Counted from the first letter of the stretch, positions 36,162-47,513 are shown. The stretch is DNA of 64,000 bases from Magnolia sinica (GCF_029962835.1 NC_080582.1:18174032-18238031), one strand, 5' to 3'. Notes: generated by a model from the sequence alone, not told the origin. Numbers and translations are program-made.

Positions 36162-36179
36162 TGGCGCCGTTGCCGGGGA
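36162..36179 (+). promoter_or_regulatory. tRNA-Asp primer-binding site of the second Athila copy
   Basis: TGGCGCCGTTGCCGGGGA, identical to the site of the first element. The spacer between the LTR end and this site is about 34 bp, against 21 bp in the first copy. Confidence 0.92.
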
Positions 36180-36422
36180 CTGACGGTTACAATTCTTTGA
36201 AATTAATTAGTTTTAGAATTAGTTTGGGATTAGGATTTTACTAACTTTAGTTGTAGATTTTTATTTGATTTCTAGAACTAACTTGTTTTCTTGTTTTGTA
36301 GGATCCTGACATAAACTTCTAAATTGGTAATCATTTTCTAATTCCTCTACTTCTTCTATTTTTAGAATTAGGGTTTGAATTTTAGAAATTTTCTAATTCT
36401 AGTATTTTCCTATTCTTATTTT

Positions 36423-36490
36423 ATTTTATTTTATTTATTTATTTATTTTATTTATTTATTTATTTATTTATTTATATATTTATTTTTTTT
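36423..36490. repeat. (ATTT)n microsatellite
   Basis: A run of TTTA/TTTTA units within the Athila leader. Confidence 0.8.
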
Positions 36491-36999
36491 GAAAGTTTAT
36501 TTTTAGAAACTTTCCTCCTTTGTTTTTAGAAACTTGGTTAGTTATTTCCTTTTTTTTAGAGTTTCTTTCTAATTTTAGAAACTAACTCATCTTTCCTTTT
36601 TAGAAACTTTCTATTTTTATTAACTTTCTAATTCTAACTCTTTTAGAATCTAACTTTGTTTCCTAATTTATTTTTAGAAATTTCCTACTTGTAGACTTTT
36701 TGTTTAAAAACTAACATTACTTTAGAATTTTTAGATTTAGAAACTAATTTCTGTTGTTTTCTTTTGCATGATCTTAATATAAGAATCTCTAGTCTGGTAA
36801 CATCTTTCTAACTTCTCCTCTTACTTTATGTATTGCTGTAGGATTTTTTTTCTTCTAGGATTAGACTCAGAGTTAGGGTTCTACCATGGAAGCGTGGGTA
36901 CATGCATATGCCGAGATGGATAAGAGATATTGGGGAATGCCTGAGGGTTGTGGAATTCAACGTATAGGTCTAGCTATCTACACACCAGGTTCGAACTTT

Positions 37000-38140
37000 C
37001 AATGAAAAGAGAGAAAGAAGAACACTTCTGTTTTGGAAAAGGACTTCTATTTTCTTTCTTTCTTTTTCTTTGTTGATTTTAATTTGGGTTTTAGAGATCT
37101 AATATATATAAAATGTGAGTGATCATAGATATATGAATTTGAATGATTTTCGGCTATTCTTGGATTTTGATTTTGCTTTTATAGCATGATGATATTCTGT
37201 TGAGGTTGAATCATTAAGAGTCAGATGCATTAGATGTGAATATGTCCTGATTTAGCCATACTACACAAGTGTTGTCCATGGTTCATTGACCCAGACTGTT
37301 GTTCTAGAGGCATCTCCATACTCCACAAGTGTTGTCCATGGTTCATTGACCCACACAATGCTCTGAGTGCATGGTTGGAGGGTTCAACTGATTGGGATTA
37401 CAGTTTGTACAAGTGGAGTCATGGTTCAATGATCCAAAGCCCAAACCACTAAAACCATAGACATGATGAACCTTACCCTGAATGGTCGATGCACTAAAAT
37501 TCGTCAGATTGGAAAATCGTAGCAATAAGTTTTTTGACCTTTTTTTCCAGTTGAATATGAACCATTACTGTATTTTTTTCTTAACCATTATTTTTTCCTA
37601 AACTATAGCTCTTGTTCTCCATTCAACAGTTTGGGTTTTTAGTTCATACAAGTGTAATTGACAGGATGGGTTCTCACCCTAGATGGCCCATGCACTGAAA
37701 ATCTTTCATATTCAGTTGATCAAGAATTGTTGTATTTTTTAATGTCCTTTTTTTTTCTTTCCTGAGCCACATTATTTATGATCTATAGTAGTGATGTCAG
37801 TTTCTTTAGTTCATTTAGTTGAAATGTCCATTTTAGTTGATTGCAGGGTATAGGTAGGATTTTGAAGGGTCTTAGTTTTTCATGGTATCCCTTTAAATAT
37901 GTTCTAAACTTAATAGACGGTCTAGATCTATCTCTTAAATTGTCCAAGTTACCCAATGCAACTAAAACCGTATAATTCACAGTGCACCAAAAGAGCATTG
38001 AATCATTTCTCAAACTTAGAAACTCCACCTATTTAGTAGCCTTTTAAATCTATCATCCAAGAAAAACTAACCACCCCATCTATTTTTAAGTACTTTAAAT
38101 GAAAAAACAACCATTCATTTCTAAATTAGTGGACCTCTTA
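37000..38140. other. Stretch without recognised gene
   Basis: It contains a direct repeat (CACAAGTGTTGTCCATGG with flanks) at about 37,263 and 37,323 and related motifs to 37,700 (TGGTTCAATGATCCAAAGCC), suggesting an unclassified MITE or minisatellite. Nothing else is supported. Confidence 0.5.
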
Positions 38141-38144
38141 TCTT

Positions 38145-38215
38145 TATAAATAGCCATTTCTTCCTTTATTTCATCGTTCAGCTGTCCAAACATACATACA
38201 AGAAAGAGAGAGATG
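38145..38215 (+). promoter_or_regulatory. Promoter-like TATA box and start codon without a gene
   Basis: TATAAATAG at 38,145-38,153 is followed 60 bp later by GAGAGATGGGC (ATG 38,213), with an AC/GA-rich, 5'-UTR-like spacer. The frame gives only about 18 codons (MGSKRPLSF...) before a stop. It may be the head of a gene whose body was lost or replaced. A chance match is possible. Confidence 0.35.
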
Positions 38216-38307
38216 GGCTCCAAGAGACCGTTGTCATTCATTAATTTATTTAAAAAAATTTCCATTTGATTTTTTTGTATGGATGCATTATGCATGGTTT
38301 TATGATA

Positions 38308-38390
38308 AAACATGTATGTATAAAACAAATTATTTGTTCCAAACAGGACATTTATGATAAAACAAATTATTTGTTCCAAACAGGACATTT
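38308..38390. repeat. Tandem duplication of about 38 bp
   Basis: AAATTATTTGTTCCAAACAG occurs twice in direct succession with its flanks, nearly identical, so the duplication is recent. Confidence 0.9.
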
Positions 38391-38558
38391 ATCAAAGGAG
38401 CACTATCAGGTGATACTTAAGATTTTCATTATAAATAGATTAAGAGCCATTGATAATTATAAGTAGACTTGCAGCCAAAAATAAAGAATTTGATCTTTTT
38501 AAATTTGATTTTTTCAAAACATGGAAAGACTAATCAGTCCTACTTCTTGTAACTTCAG

Positions 38559-38668
38559 TCATTGCATCAAATGGAGCGACTGCACAAAGATTTGGTTAGG
38601 GAGACTACTGATGGTGAACTAGCAGCTGCAACAAATATGAGAGTTACAAAGGTGAAAAGAAATATAAG
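38559..38668 (+). pseudogene. Lone exon resembling a plastid sigma factor (SIG5-like region)
   Basis: Between an AG acceptor (TAACTTCAG) and a GT donor, a 110-bp open segment encodes LHQMERLHKDLVRE and TTDGELAAATNM, then RVTKVKRNI. This pattern (basic helix, T-D-ELAAATNMS) recalls the region before the conserved RNA-polymerase-binding part of plant plastid sigma factors, where ..PTDGELAAATNM.. is common. The conserved core domain is not found nearby, so it is at best an orphan exon. The family match is from memory and moderate. Confidence 0.45.
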
Positions 38669-38792
38669 GTAGTCGGTAAGCTAAGATGCATGATTTTCCT
38701 TTTCAACTGTTAGTCATAGATTGACAGTACTTGTTTCAATTTTCTTGGATGGATGATGAATGTATTTGGGAATGTAAATGAAAATAAAAAAC

Positions 38793-38794
<2 letters not shown>

Positions 38795-38865
<71 letters not shown>
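38795..38865. repeat. (TA)n microsatellite
   Basis: About 35 uninterrupted TA units. Confidence 0.97.
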
Positions 38866-38868
<3 letters not shown>

Positions 38869-39000
38869 ATCAATGGAGGATGCCTTATTTAGGGGGACAT
38901 GAAATTCTTGTAGCTTATGGTATGGTGCCCCAATATTGGTTGTATGTTACTAGTATGTAGTAGATAATACTAGGTTCAATGGTATATAATACTAGAGAAT

Positions 39001-39775
39001 CCCTAAACCTAAACCTAAACCTAAACTTGAAAACCCAAACCCAAACCTAAACCCAATCCCGAACCCGAACCCGATTTCCAAAACCTAAACCTAAACCTAT
39101 TCTCAATTCCTTAAACCTATAGCTTATAACTTAAACCTAAACCTATAACCTATAACCTAAACCTAAACCTAAAACCTAAATTTATTCTCATATCCCTAAA
39201 CCTAAACCTACACCTAATCATAATCTCAACTCCCTAACCTAAACCTAAACCTAAACTTGAAAACATAAACCTAAACCCGATCCCGAACCCTATTTCCTAA
39301 ACCTAAACCTTAACCTATTCTCAATTCCCTAAACCTATAGCTTATAACCTAAACCTAAACCTAAACCTAAAACCTAAATGTATTCTCAAATCCCTAAACC
39401 TAAACCTACACCTAATCCTAATCTCAACTCTCTAACCTAAACCTAAACCTAAACTTGAAAACCCAAACCTAAACCACCCGAACCCGATTTCCTAAACCTA
39501 AACCTTAACCTATTCTCAATTCCCTAAACCTATAGCTTATAACCTAAAACTTAACCTAAACCTAAACTTAAACCTAAACCTAAACCTATACCTAAACCTA
39601 AACCTTAAGCTAAACCTAAACCTAAACCTATAACTTATAACCTAAACCTAAACCTAAAACCTAAATGTATTCTCAAATCCCTAAACCTAAACCTACACTT
39701 AATCCTAATCTCAACTCCCTAACCTAAACCTAAACCTAAACTTGAAAACCCAAACCCAAACCCGATCCTGAACTC
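39001..39775. repeat. Telomere-like CCTAAA array, left block
   Basis: Tandem CCTAAA hexamers on the plus strand alternate with CCTATAA variants and fixed interruptions (GAACCCGATTTCCTAAACC; TGTATTCTCAAATCCC). It is the same higher-order unit as the right block at 40,687-44,507. The canonical plant telomere unit is the heptamer CCCTAAA; here the hexamer dominates, so this is a telomere-derived satellite, not a chromosome end. Confidence 0.93.
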
Positions 39776-40075
39776 CCTTTTTGCAGTACAAGATGTAACA
39801 AAAATATGCATTGATTGTATATTTGAATTTTTTTAAATGCACCAACTAGAAATGATTTGAGACAATGTTCAATGATACTTTGTTAAATATGAAATTTATG
39901 ACCTTTAGTAACTAGGTTAATAAAAAAGAACTACGCAGTGGCTTAATCCCAATCTAACTTTTTGGGTACGTAGGCAGCTGTTCGTAATGTATTAGAATAT
40001 CGGTGCAGCCACAAATCTTTTTTCTCCTTTGAATTGTAACCGACTGTATCGGTTGCATTTTTCTCTATCATACAG

Positions 40076-40137
40076 GTTGTGGCTATCAAAGATATAATAT
40101 CACCTCCTTATAGGGAAACATTTAATGATGTGTACAG
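40076..40137 (+). pseudogene. Lone exon start of a plant MAP kinase
   Basis: After a pyrimidine-rich tract and acceptor (ATACAG) the segment reads VVAIKDIISPPYRETFNDVY, the conserved stretch after kinase helix C of plant MPKs (VAIKDIIPPP..E.FNDVYI). The start coincides with the usual exon 1/2 boundary of MPK genes. A GT follows at 40,138, but the normal exon continues (IVYELMDTDLH), so the exon is shortened. No other kinase parts seen. Orphan, non-functional fragment on the plus strand. Confidence 0.72.
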
Positions 40138-40341
40138 GTAAATTCATTTTTTCTTATTCCTTATATTGTTTCCCAGTTATATTTGTGTTGGTTTCAGAGT
40201 ACGGGTAGCAATAGAAAGTGTTGGTCGATTGTGGCTTATAAACAAAGGGATGAGTAACCAACAATATGAATATGGGAGGCCTTCCCTAGGTATCCAGATG
40301 CTTTTAGATATAATTATGTTGTTTTTAAATGTATTAGCTCA

Positions 40342-40625
40342 AAATTGATAGAGCAAACTCGGATGTGCGTCGGAGCTATCCGGATGTTGAGCGGGGGTCC
40401 CTGGAAGGTGGGAACCGCTGTTATGACCATGTTGAAGCTGTCCATTTTCTATGGACAGCATTGGAGTAGCCTGGCCATTTGGACAGGCCATGTTTATGTA
40501 TTTACTCGAAATTGATGGAGCAGACCCGGATGTGCGTCGGAGCTATCCGGATGTTGAGCGGGGGTCCATGGAAGATGGGAACCGCTGTTATGACTATGAT
40601 GAAGTTGTCAATTTCCTATGGACAA
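40342..40625. repeat. Tandem duplication of about 162 bp
   Basis: Two copies carry TGTGCGTCGGAGCTATCCGG, GATGTTGAGCGGGGGTCC and GGGAACCGCTGTTATGAC, at about 40,361 and 40,530. The second copy is open (DPDVRRSYPDVERGSMEDGN, then RCYDYDEVVNFLWTTLEGP); the first is not open in the same frame. The GC content and open reading suggest former coding sequence, but I recognise no family. Confidence 0.8.
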
Positions 40626-40686
40626 CATTAGAAGGGCCTGACCAATTGGAGCAGACCGTGTTTATATCTGTATTTGCAGGGACCAC

Positions 40687-43600
40687 ACCCTTAACCTATA
40701 ACTTAAACCTATAAACTATAACCTAAACTTATAACCTAAACTCAATTCCCTAAACTTTAACCTACAACCTAACCTAAGCCTATACTTATAATCTAAACCT
40801 ATTCTTAAATCCCAAAACCTATAACCTAAACCATAACCTAAACCTATAACCTATAACCTATAACCTGAACCTATAACCAAAACTCAACTCCCTAAACCTT
40901 AACCTATAACCTAACGTAAACCTATACTTATAACCTAAGCCTATTCTCAAATCCCAAAACCTATAACCTAAATCTTAACCTAAACCTAAACCTATAACCT
41001 ATAACCTAAACCTAAACCTAAAACCTAAATGTATTCTCAAATCCTTAAACCTAAACCTACATCTAATCCTAATCTCAACTCCCTAATATAAACCTAAACT
41101 TAAACTTGAAAACTCAAACCTAAACCCAATCCCAAACTCAAACCCGATTTCCTAAACCTAAACCTTAACCTATTCTCAATTCCCTAAACCTATATCTTAT
41201 AACCTAAACCTAAGCCTAAACCTAAACCTGTAACCTATAACCTAAACCTAACCTATAACCTAAACTTAAACCTAAACCCTAAATGTATTCTCAAATCCCT
41301 AAACCTAAACCTACACCTAATCCTAATCTCAACTCCCTAACCGAAACCTAATCCTAAACTCGAAATCCCAAACCTAAACCCGATCCCGAACCTGAACTCG
41401 ATTTTCTAAACCTAAACATTAACCTATTCTCAATTCCCTAATCCTATAGCTTATAACCTAAACCTTAACCTAAACCTAAACCTAAACCTATAACCTATAA
41501 CCTAAACCTAAACCGCAAACCTAATGTATTCTCAAATCCCTAAACCTAAACCTATAACCTATAACCTAAACCTAAACCGCAAACCTAATGTATTCTCAAA
41601 TCCCTAAACCTAAACCTACACCTAATCCTAATCTCAACTCCCTAACCTAAACCTAAACCTAAACTTGAAAACCCAAACCTAAGCCCTATCCCGAACCAGA
41701 ACCCAATTTCCTAAACCTAAACCTTAACTTATTCTCAATTCCCTAAACCTATAGCTTATAACCTAAACCGAAACCTAAACCTATGCCTTAACCTAAACCT
41801 AAACCTAAAACCTAAATGTATTCTCAAATCCTTAAACCTAAACCTACACCTAATCCTAATCTCAACTCCCTAACCTAAACGTAAACTTAAACTTGAAAAA
41901 CCAAACCTAAACCCGATCCCGAACCCAAACCCGATTTCCTAAACCTAAACCTTAACCTATTCTCAATTCCCTAAACCTATATCTTATAACCTAAACCTAA
42001 GCCTAAACATAAACCTTAACCTAAACCTAAACCTAAACCTGTAACCTATAACCTAAACCTAACTTATAACCTAAACCTAAACCTAAAACCTAAATGTATT
42101 CTGAAATCCCTAAACCTAAACCTACACCTAATCCTAATCTCAACTCCCTAACTGAAACCTAATCCTAAACTTGAAATCCCAAACCTAAACCCGATCCCGA
42201 ACCCGAACTCGATTTCCTAAACCTAAACATTAACCTATTCTCAATTCCCTAAACCTATAGCTTATAACCTAAACCTTAACCTAAACCTAAACCTAAACTT
42301 ATAACCTATAACCTAAACCTAAACCTAAAACCTAATGTATTCTCAAATCCCTAAACCTAAACCTACACCTAATCCTAATGTCAACTACCTAACCTAAACC
42401 TAAACCTAAACTTGAAAACCCAAACCTAAACCCGATCCCGAACCCTAACCTGATTTCCTAAACCTAAACCTTAATCTATTCTTAATTCCCTAAACCTATA
42501 GCTTATAACCTAAACCGAAACCTAAACCTATACCTTAACCTAAACCTAAACCTATAACCTAAACCAAAACCTAAAACCTAAATGTATTCTCAAATCCTTA
42601 AACCTAAACTTACACCTAATCCTAACCTAAACCTAAACTTAAACTTCAAAACCCAAACCTAAACCCGATCCCGAACCCGAACTCGATTTCCTAAACCTAA
42701 ACCTTAACCTATTCTCAATTCCCTAAACCTATACTTATAACCTAAACCTAAGCCTAAACCTAAACCTTAACCTAAACCTAAAACTAAACGTGTAACCTAT
42801 AACCTAAACCTAAACCTAAAACCTAATGTATTCTTAAATCCCTAAACCTAAACCTAAACATTAACCTATTCTCAATTCCCTAAACCTATATCTTATAACC
42901 TAAACCTAAACCTTAACCAAAACCTAAACCTAAACCTGTAACTTATAACCTAAACCTAACCTATAACTTAAACCTAAACCTAAAACCTAAATGTATTCTC
43001 AAATCCCTAAACCTAAACCTACACCTAATCCTAATCTCAACTCCCTAACCTAAACCTAATCCTAAACTTGAAATCCCAAACCTAAACCCGATCCCGAACC
43101 CGAACTCAATTTCCTAAACCTAAACATTAACCTATTCTCAATTCCCTAAACCTATAGCTTATAACTTAAACCTTAACCTAAACCTAAACCTATAACCTAT
43201 AACTTATAACCTAAACTTAAACCTAAAACCTAATGTATTCTCAAATCCCTAAACCTAAACATACACCTAATCCTAATCTTAACTCCCTAACCCAAACCTA
43301 AACCTAAACTTGAAAACCCAAACCTAAACCTAATCTCGAACCCAAACCCGATTTTCTAAACCTAAACCTTAACCTATTCTCAATTTCCTAAACATATAGC
43401 TTATAACCTAAACCAAAACCTAAACCTATACCTTAACCTAAACCTAAACCTATAACCTAAACCCAAACCTAAAACCTAAATGTATTCTCAAATCTTTAAA
43501 CGTAAACCTACACCTAATCCTAATCTCAACTCCCTAACCTAAACCTAAACCCAAACCTAAACCCGATCCCGAACCCGAACCCAATTTCCTAAACCTAAAC

Positions 43601-44507
43601 GTTAACCTATTGTCAATTCCCTAAACCTATAGCTTATAACCTAAACCTAAACCTAAACCTTAACCTAAACCTAAACCTATAACCTATAACCTAAACCTAA
43701 ACCTAAAACCTAAATGTATTCTCAAATCCCTAAACCTAAACCTACACCTAATCCTAATCTCAACTCCCTAACCTAAACCTAAACCTAAACTTGAAAACCT
43801 AAACCTAAACCCAATCTCGAACCCGAACCCGATTTCCTAAACCTAAACCTTAACCTATTCTCAATTCCCTAAACCTTAACCTATAACCTAAACTAAACCT
43901 AAACCTATTACCTGCACTTATAACCTAAACCTATAACCTAAACCTAAGCCTAAAACTTAAACCTAAACCTAAAACCGAAATGTATTCTCAAATCCTTAAA
44001 CCTAAACCTACACCTAATCCTAATCTCAACTCCCTAACCTAAACTTAAACCTAAACTTGAAAACCCAAACCTAAACCTGATCCCGAACCCGAACTCGATT
44101 TCCTAAACCTAAACCTTAACCTTAACCTATTCTCAATTCCCTAAAGCTATAACCTATATACTATAACTTATAGCTAAAACTTAAACCTTAACCTAAACCT
44201 ATAACTTAAACCTAAACCTTAACCTAAACCTAAACCAAAACCTATAACCTAAACCTTAACCTATAACCTATAACCTATAACCTAAACTTATAACCTATAA
44301 CCTAAAATCTAAACCTAAACCTAAACCTAAACTTATAACCTATAACCTAAAACTTAAACTTAAAACCTAAAACCTAAAACCTAAATGTATTCTCAAATTC
44401 TTAAACCTAGACCTACACCTAATCCTAATCTTAACTCTCTAACCTAAACCTAAACCTATACTTGAAAACCCAAACCTAAACCCGATCCCAAACCCGAACC
44501 CAATTGC
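40687..44507. repeat. Telomere-like CCTAAA satellite, right block, higher-order units
   Basis: About 3.8 kb of CCTAAA/CCTATAA hexamers and heptamers, organised into units of about 230-280 bp. Landmarks recur in fixed order: TGTATTCTCAAATCC (near 41,030, 41,284, 41,527, 41,817, 42,095, 42,323, 42,582, 42,825, 43,225, 43,479, 43,716, 43,980 and others), CTAATCCTAATCTCAACTCC, AACCCGATCCCGAACCCGAA and TATTCTCAATTCCCTAAACC. Strand bias is complete (C-rich strand is plus). Non-coding. Confidence 0.95.
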
Positions 44508-44515
44508 TGTAATAA

Positions 44516-44735
44516 TGTAGCCCAATCACATGGCAAGAAACAAGAATGTATCCCTTTTAACACATGCCTCTTTTTACAAAGCTTTAATTTTATTTTTTTT
44601 TATTTCTATTAACTCGAATTGTAGCTCAATCACATGGCAAGAAACAAGAATGTATCCCTTTTAACACATGCCCCTTTTTACAAAGCTTTAATTTTTGTTG
44701 TTGTTTCTATTAACTTGAATTGAAACACTTTTTTG
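44516..44735. repeat. Tandem duplication of about 112 bp
   Basis: CAATCACATGGCAAGAAACA and AATGTATCCCTTTTAACACA recur in two nearly identical copies directly after the satellite. Confidence 0.9.
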
Positions 44736-45125
44736 CATTATTTGCTTGCGTTAGTTTTATTTTAATGATCAGTTTTATTTTAAAAAGTGCCCACTTTTTT
44801 TAAAGAAGTTTATGCAATTCTTCATGATTCTGAATTATAATGTTTTGTTGGTTTAATATATTTTTTTTAGATGAAAGACAAAAAGAAAATTGTTGCTGAT
44901 TTTTTTCCTTTTTTATTTATGATGTTAAACTTATATGTATTTATGCGTGGATGAATGTAATGTGGATAAGATTGTTTGTGTTTGGATGGATATAGTTTAT
45001 GTTTGGATGAATGTAGTTTATGTTGGATTTACGTAGTTTGAGTTTAAATGGATGTGAATGTGAATATGATGAAATATATTATATAACAGGTGTATATCAG
45101 GAAGAATACGATGAAATATATTGTA

Positions 45126-45620
45126 ACAGGTGTATATTGACCCTCTCACATAAGGGACGGCCCATGACAGTCCTTTTTAAGGACGATCTATGGCCGTCCT
45201 TTGAAGGCTCATAAGAGACGGTCCATGATAGTCCTTTTTAAGGACGATCCATGACTGTCCTTTTAAAGGATGGTCCATGGCCGTCCTTCGAAGGCCCATA
45301 AGAGACGGTCCATGACAGTCCTTTTTAAGGACGGTCCATGGCCATCCTTTGAAGGCTCATCAGAGACGGACTATGACAGTCCTTTTTAAAGACGGTCCAT
45401 GACCGTCCTTTTAAAGGATAGTCGATGGCCGTCCTTTGAAGTCTCATAAGAGACGGTCCATGACCGTCCTTTTTTCGTCAATAAGAATGACGGTTTTTGA
45501 CCGTCCTTTAAGTAATACGACATGTCAAAATTTGACGGCCCATGCGACGGTCCATGACTGTCCTTTTTGGTCATTTGAGACGGTTTTGGACTGTCTTTTT
45601 TTAGTTGTTTTAGCGTAGTG
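45126..45620. mobile_element. Right end of a CACTA (En/Spm) element with subterminal repeats
   Basis: The terminal bases TTTTAGCGTAGTG (end at 45,620) are the inverse of CACTACGCTAAAA, the classical CACTA terminus; TTA follows and could be the 3-bp target duplication. Inside, about 15-20 copies of GACGGTCCATGACCGTCC-like units in both orientations fill 45,150-45,600, the usual dense subterminal repeats bound by the transposase partner protein. No transposase and no matching left CACTAC end were found in the window. Confidence 0.82.
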
Positions 45621-46071
45621 TTATCCCATCAAATTAGTAGAATCCTTTAGTGATTGCTTCATACATGCTATGGTAAAGGTGGTCAAGCACGAAAATGGGC
45701 AAGGGCAAGTTAACGTACCTCAGCGAGCACCTCAGCCAAGTGAATATATTCCTTAGTGATTTGCAGAATGCTCACACATCACAGAAAACGGTAGATCCAC
45801 ATTAGCAAGAACACTGTATGTTCTTGTTCATCTACTTTATCTCGAGGTTTGCGTTGAAGAGCCATGAAGCACCAACTTTATAATTGCTTATGTATCCACT
45901 GCGATATTTATGCATCAATGAAGAGGCATTGATGACTCCTCGTATGATACACTTTTATACGACATGTCACATGGACAACCTAGAAGTGTGAGGTAAAGAA
46001 TATTTCATGATACGACTTCGATTGAGTGGAATCAATGGGTAAACAATACATGGATTAACAACAGATTGCAT
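45621..46071. other. Stretch without recognised feature
   Basis: No motif, repeat or credible open frame; sequence between the CACTA end and a Tourist element. Confidence 0.5.
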
Positions 46072-46074
46072 TTA

Positions 46075-47072
46075 GGGCCTGTTTGGCTGGTCGAATTGGA
46101 CGGAATTAGGAGGGATGAGATTGGATTTAAGATGGCAGTTGTCAGTGGCTGTCCGTGAGTTCCACCGGTTTGCTAAATCCCAGGATGATGTTCGGAACCT
46201 GTTTGGATGGATCGGATTATCCTGCAGCTCTAACACAGGGAGTGTTTGGGAACGCATGGGATTAAGCATATACATCAATCGTTTTTTCCACCGATGGCTC
46301 AAGATCATGCTGCAACAGCGTATATCAGGCAGAATCGCAACAGATGGGATCGGTTGAAAAACTGGACGAAACCCGGAAAGTTTGGCTCGCTGTGCGATTA
46401 AGATCAGGATCGTATCCCTAATCCAAGCCGTCCATTCTTCTAAAGCACGGGAATCGACCCCTCCCAAGCTGGCAGAACAAAGAAAGGAATAAAATAGAAA
46501 GAGGTGCATTCACCATTAATTTCACGCAAGATACGCTTTCATGGAACTTACGTTCCATGCACTTCGAATGTTTGTGATCAGACCACCAATTTCGGTGGGC
46601 CAGGGAGTGTCAAAAAGAAGATCCAAATTGTCCAGGGATGACAAAATGAAGAAAGGATGGGTCAGGATGGATCCACCATTAGAATATAAACCATCTTCCT
46701 CAAACAACCACCGAACGGTGGGGACAATTATGGTCCTGAAACAGGATCAAGATGCGCTTTCATGGAACTTACATTCCATGCATTTGTGAATGCAAAGTTG
46801 TATCATCTATTGGAGCAAAGAGCGGGCACCTGTGGATGAGTTGGACGATCAAAATGCAAATGGGAATCCTTCGTCTTAACAACGAACGGGCTGGAGGAAG
46901 ACGGAATGGGACTTCGCTGTTTCCCAAGCGTCTTACGGAATACCACCTTGTAACCATGGGTTATGGCAGTTTGGTGTAAATTGACGGTCCAAACACGCGC
47001 ATGGGTTAGGGGGTGGGATCGCCTGATCGCATCCCACCTAATCTCATTCAGTCCATCCGGGCAAACAAGCCC
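46075..47072. mobile_element. Tourist/PIF-Harbinger non-autonomous element, 998 bp
   Basis: Ends GGGCCTGTTTGGCTGG and GGGCAAACAAGCCC, flanked by TTA at 46,072-46,074 and 47,073-47,075. An internal direct repeat, GCTTTCATGGAACTTAC with following sequence, occurs at about 46,536 and 46,756. Open frames inside lack a transposase signature. Confidence 0.9.
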
Positions 47073-47404
47073 TTATGGTGTCGGGGAAAGGAACAACGCA
47101 GCTGTCACCCCTTTTTATATATATATATCACAAAGGTGAAGTGACCTGAGGGCAATGTTGTACCTTTCTAACATTTTTGAGAAAGTCATTAGGAAGGTGA
47201 CACATGGCATTAATTATATGAGAAGTAGAAAGTGGATAAAAGTATATTCAAAGATTTTGAGACATCTTCTTATTTTGGTGCTTGGGATCAGAGTGGATCG
47301 ATTTAGATCCGCCGGTTGGATTGATTATGCTAAACCCATATAATTGAAAACAAACCAAGTGACCAACTGTATAAAACTGATTTTTGAGTAGTTGGTGGGA
47401 CTTA

Positions 47405-47513
47405 TTATTATTATCATTATTATTATACACACGCACCCAACTTACACCCATACACACAGTAGTAGGATTTCACCGCCTATGGGTATCAAACCCAAGACCT
47501 CGCGTCGAACCCT
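47405..47513 (-). mobile_element. tRNA-derived SINE, short copy
   Basis: Flanked by GTTGGTGGGACTTA (47,391-47,404) and GTCGGTGGGACTTA (47,514-47,527), 13 of 14. The minus strand has a B-box-like GGGTTTGATACCC, GTGAAATCCTACTACTGTG and a (TAA)n tail. It shares the GTGAAATTC-TAC-G(C/T)(A/G)TGAG block with the SINEs at 50,585 and 54,031. Confidence 0.8.

Larger units (their letters stand above)
33944..36990 (+). mobile_element. Second Athila copy: LTR, primer site and leader only
   Basis: TGTTGAGAGTCGAATATTGC at 33,944 matches the LTR start of the first copy, here on the plus strand. The LTR runs to about 36,127 (ending ACTACA), the primer site is at 36,162-36,179, and a leader with TTTTAGAAAC motifs reaches about 36,880. 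A short open stretch follows from the ATG at 36,889, unlike the first copy's gag. No pol genes and no second LTR were seen. Truncated fossil, clearly more diverged than the two LTRs of the first copy are from each other. Confidence 0.85.
39776..40686. other. Non-satellite island between two telomere-like blocks
   Basis: It separates the two CCTAAA blocks and holds a MAP-kinase-like exon (40,076-40,137), another short open segment after an AG acceptor (40,198-40,345; no family recognised) and a duplication at about 40,342-40,620. It may be an older insertion or the original sequence into which satellite spread from both sides. Confidence 0.6.

Noticed and set aside
37485-37500. CACTAAAATTC as a left CACTA terminus
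   Set aside because: It does not match the CACTACGCTAAAA of the right end, lacks a TTA neighbour and has no subterminal repeats beside it.
39001-44507. A true chromosome end (telomere)
   Set aside because: The repeats are degenerate, mostly hexamers, interrupted by unique sequence, organised in higher-order units and flanked by 19 kb of ordinary sequence on the right.
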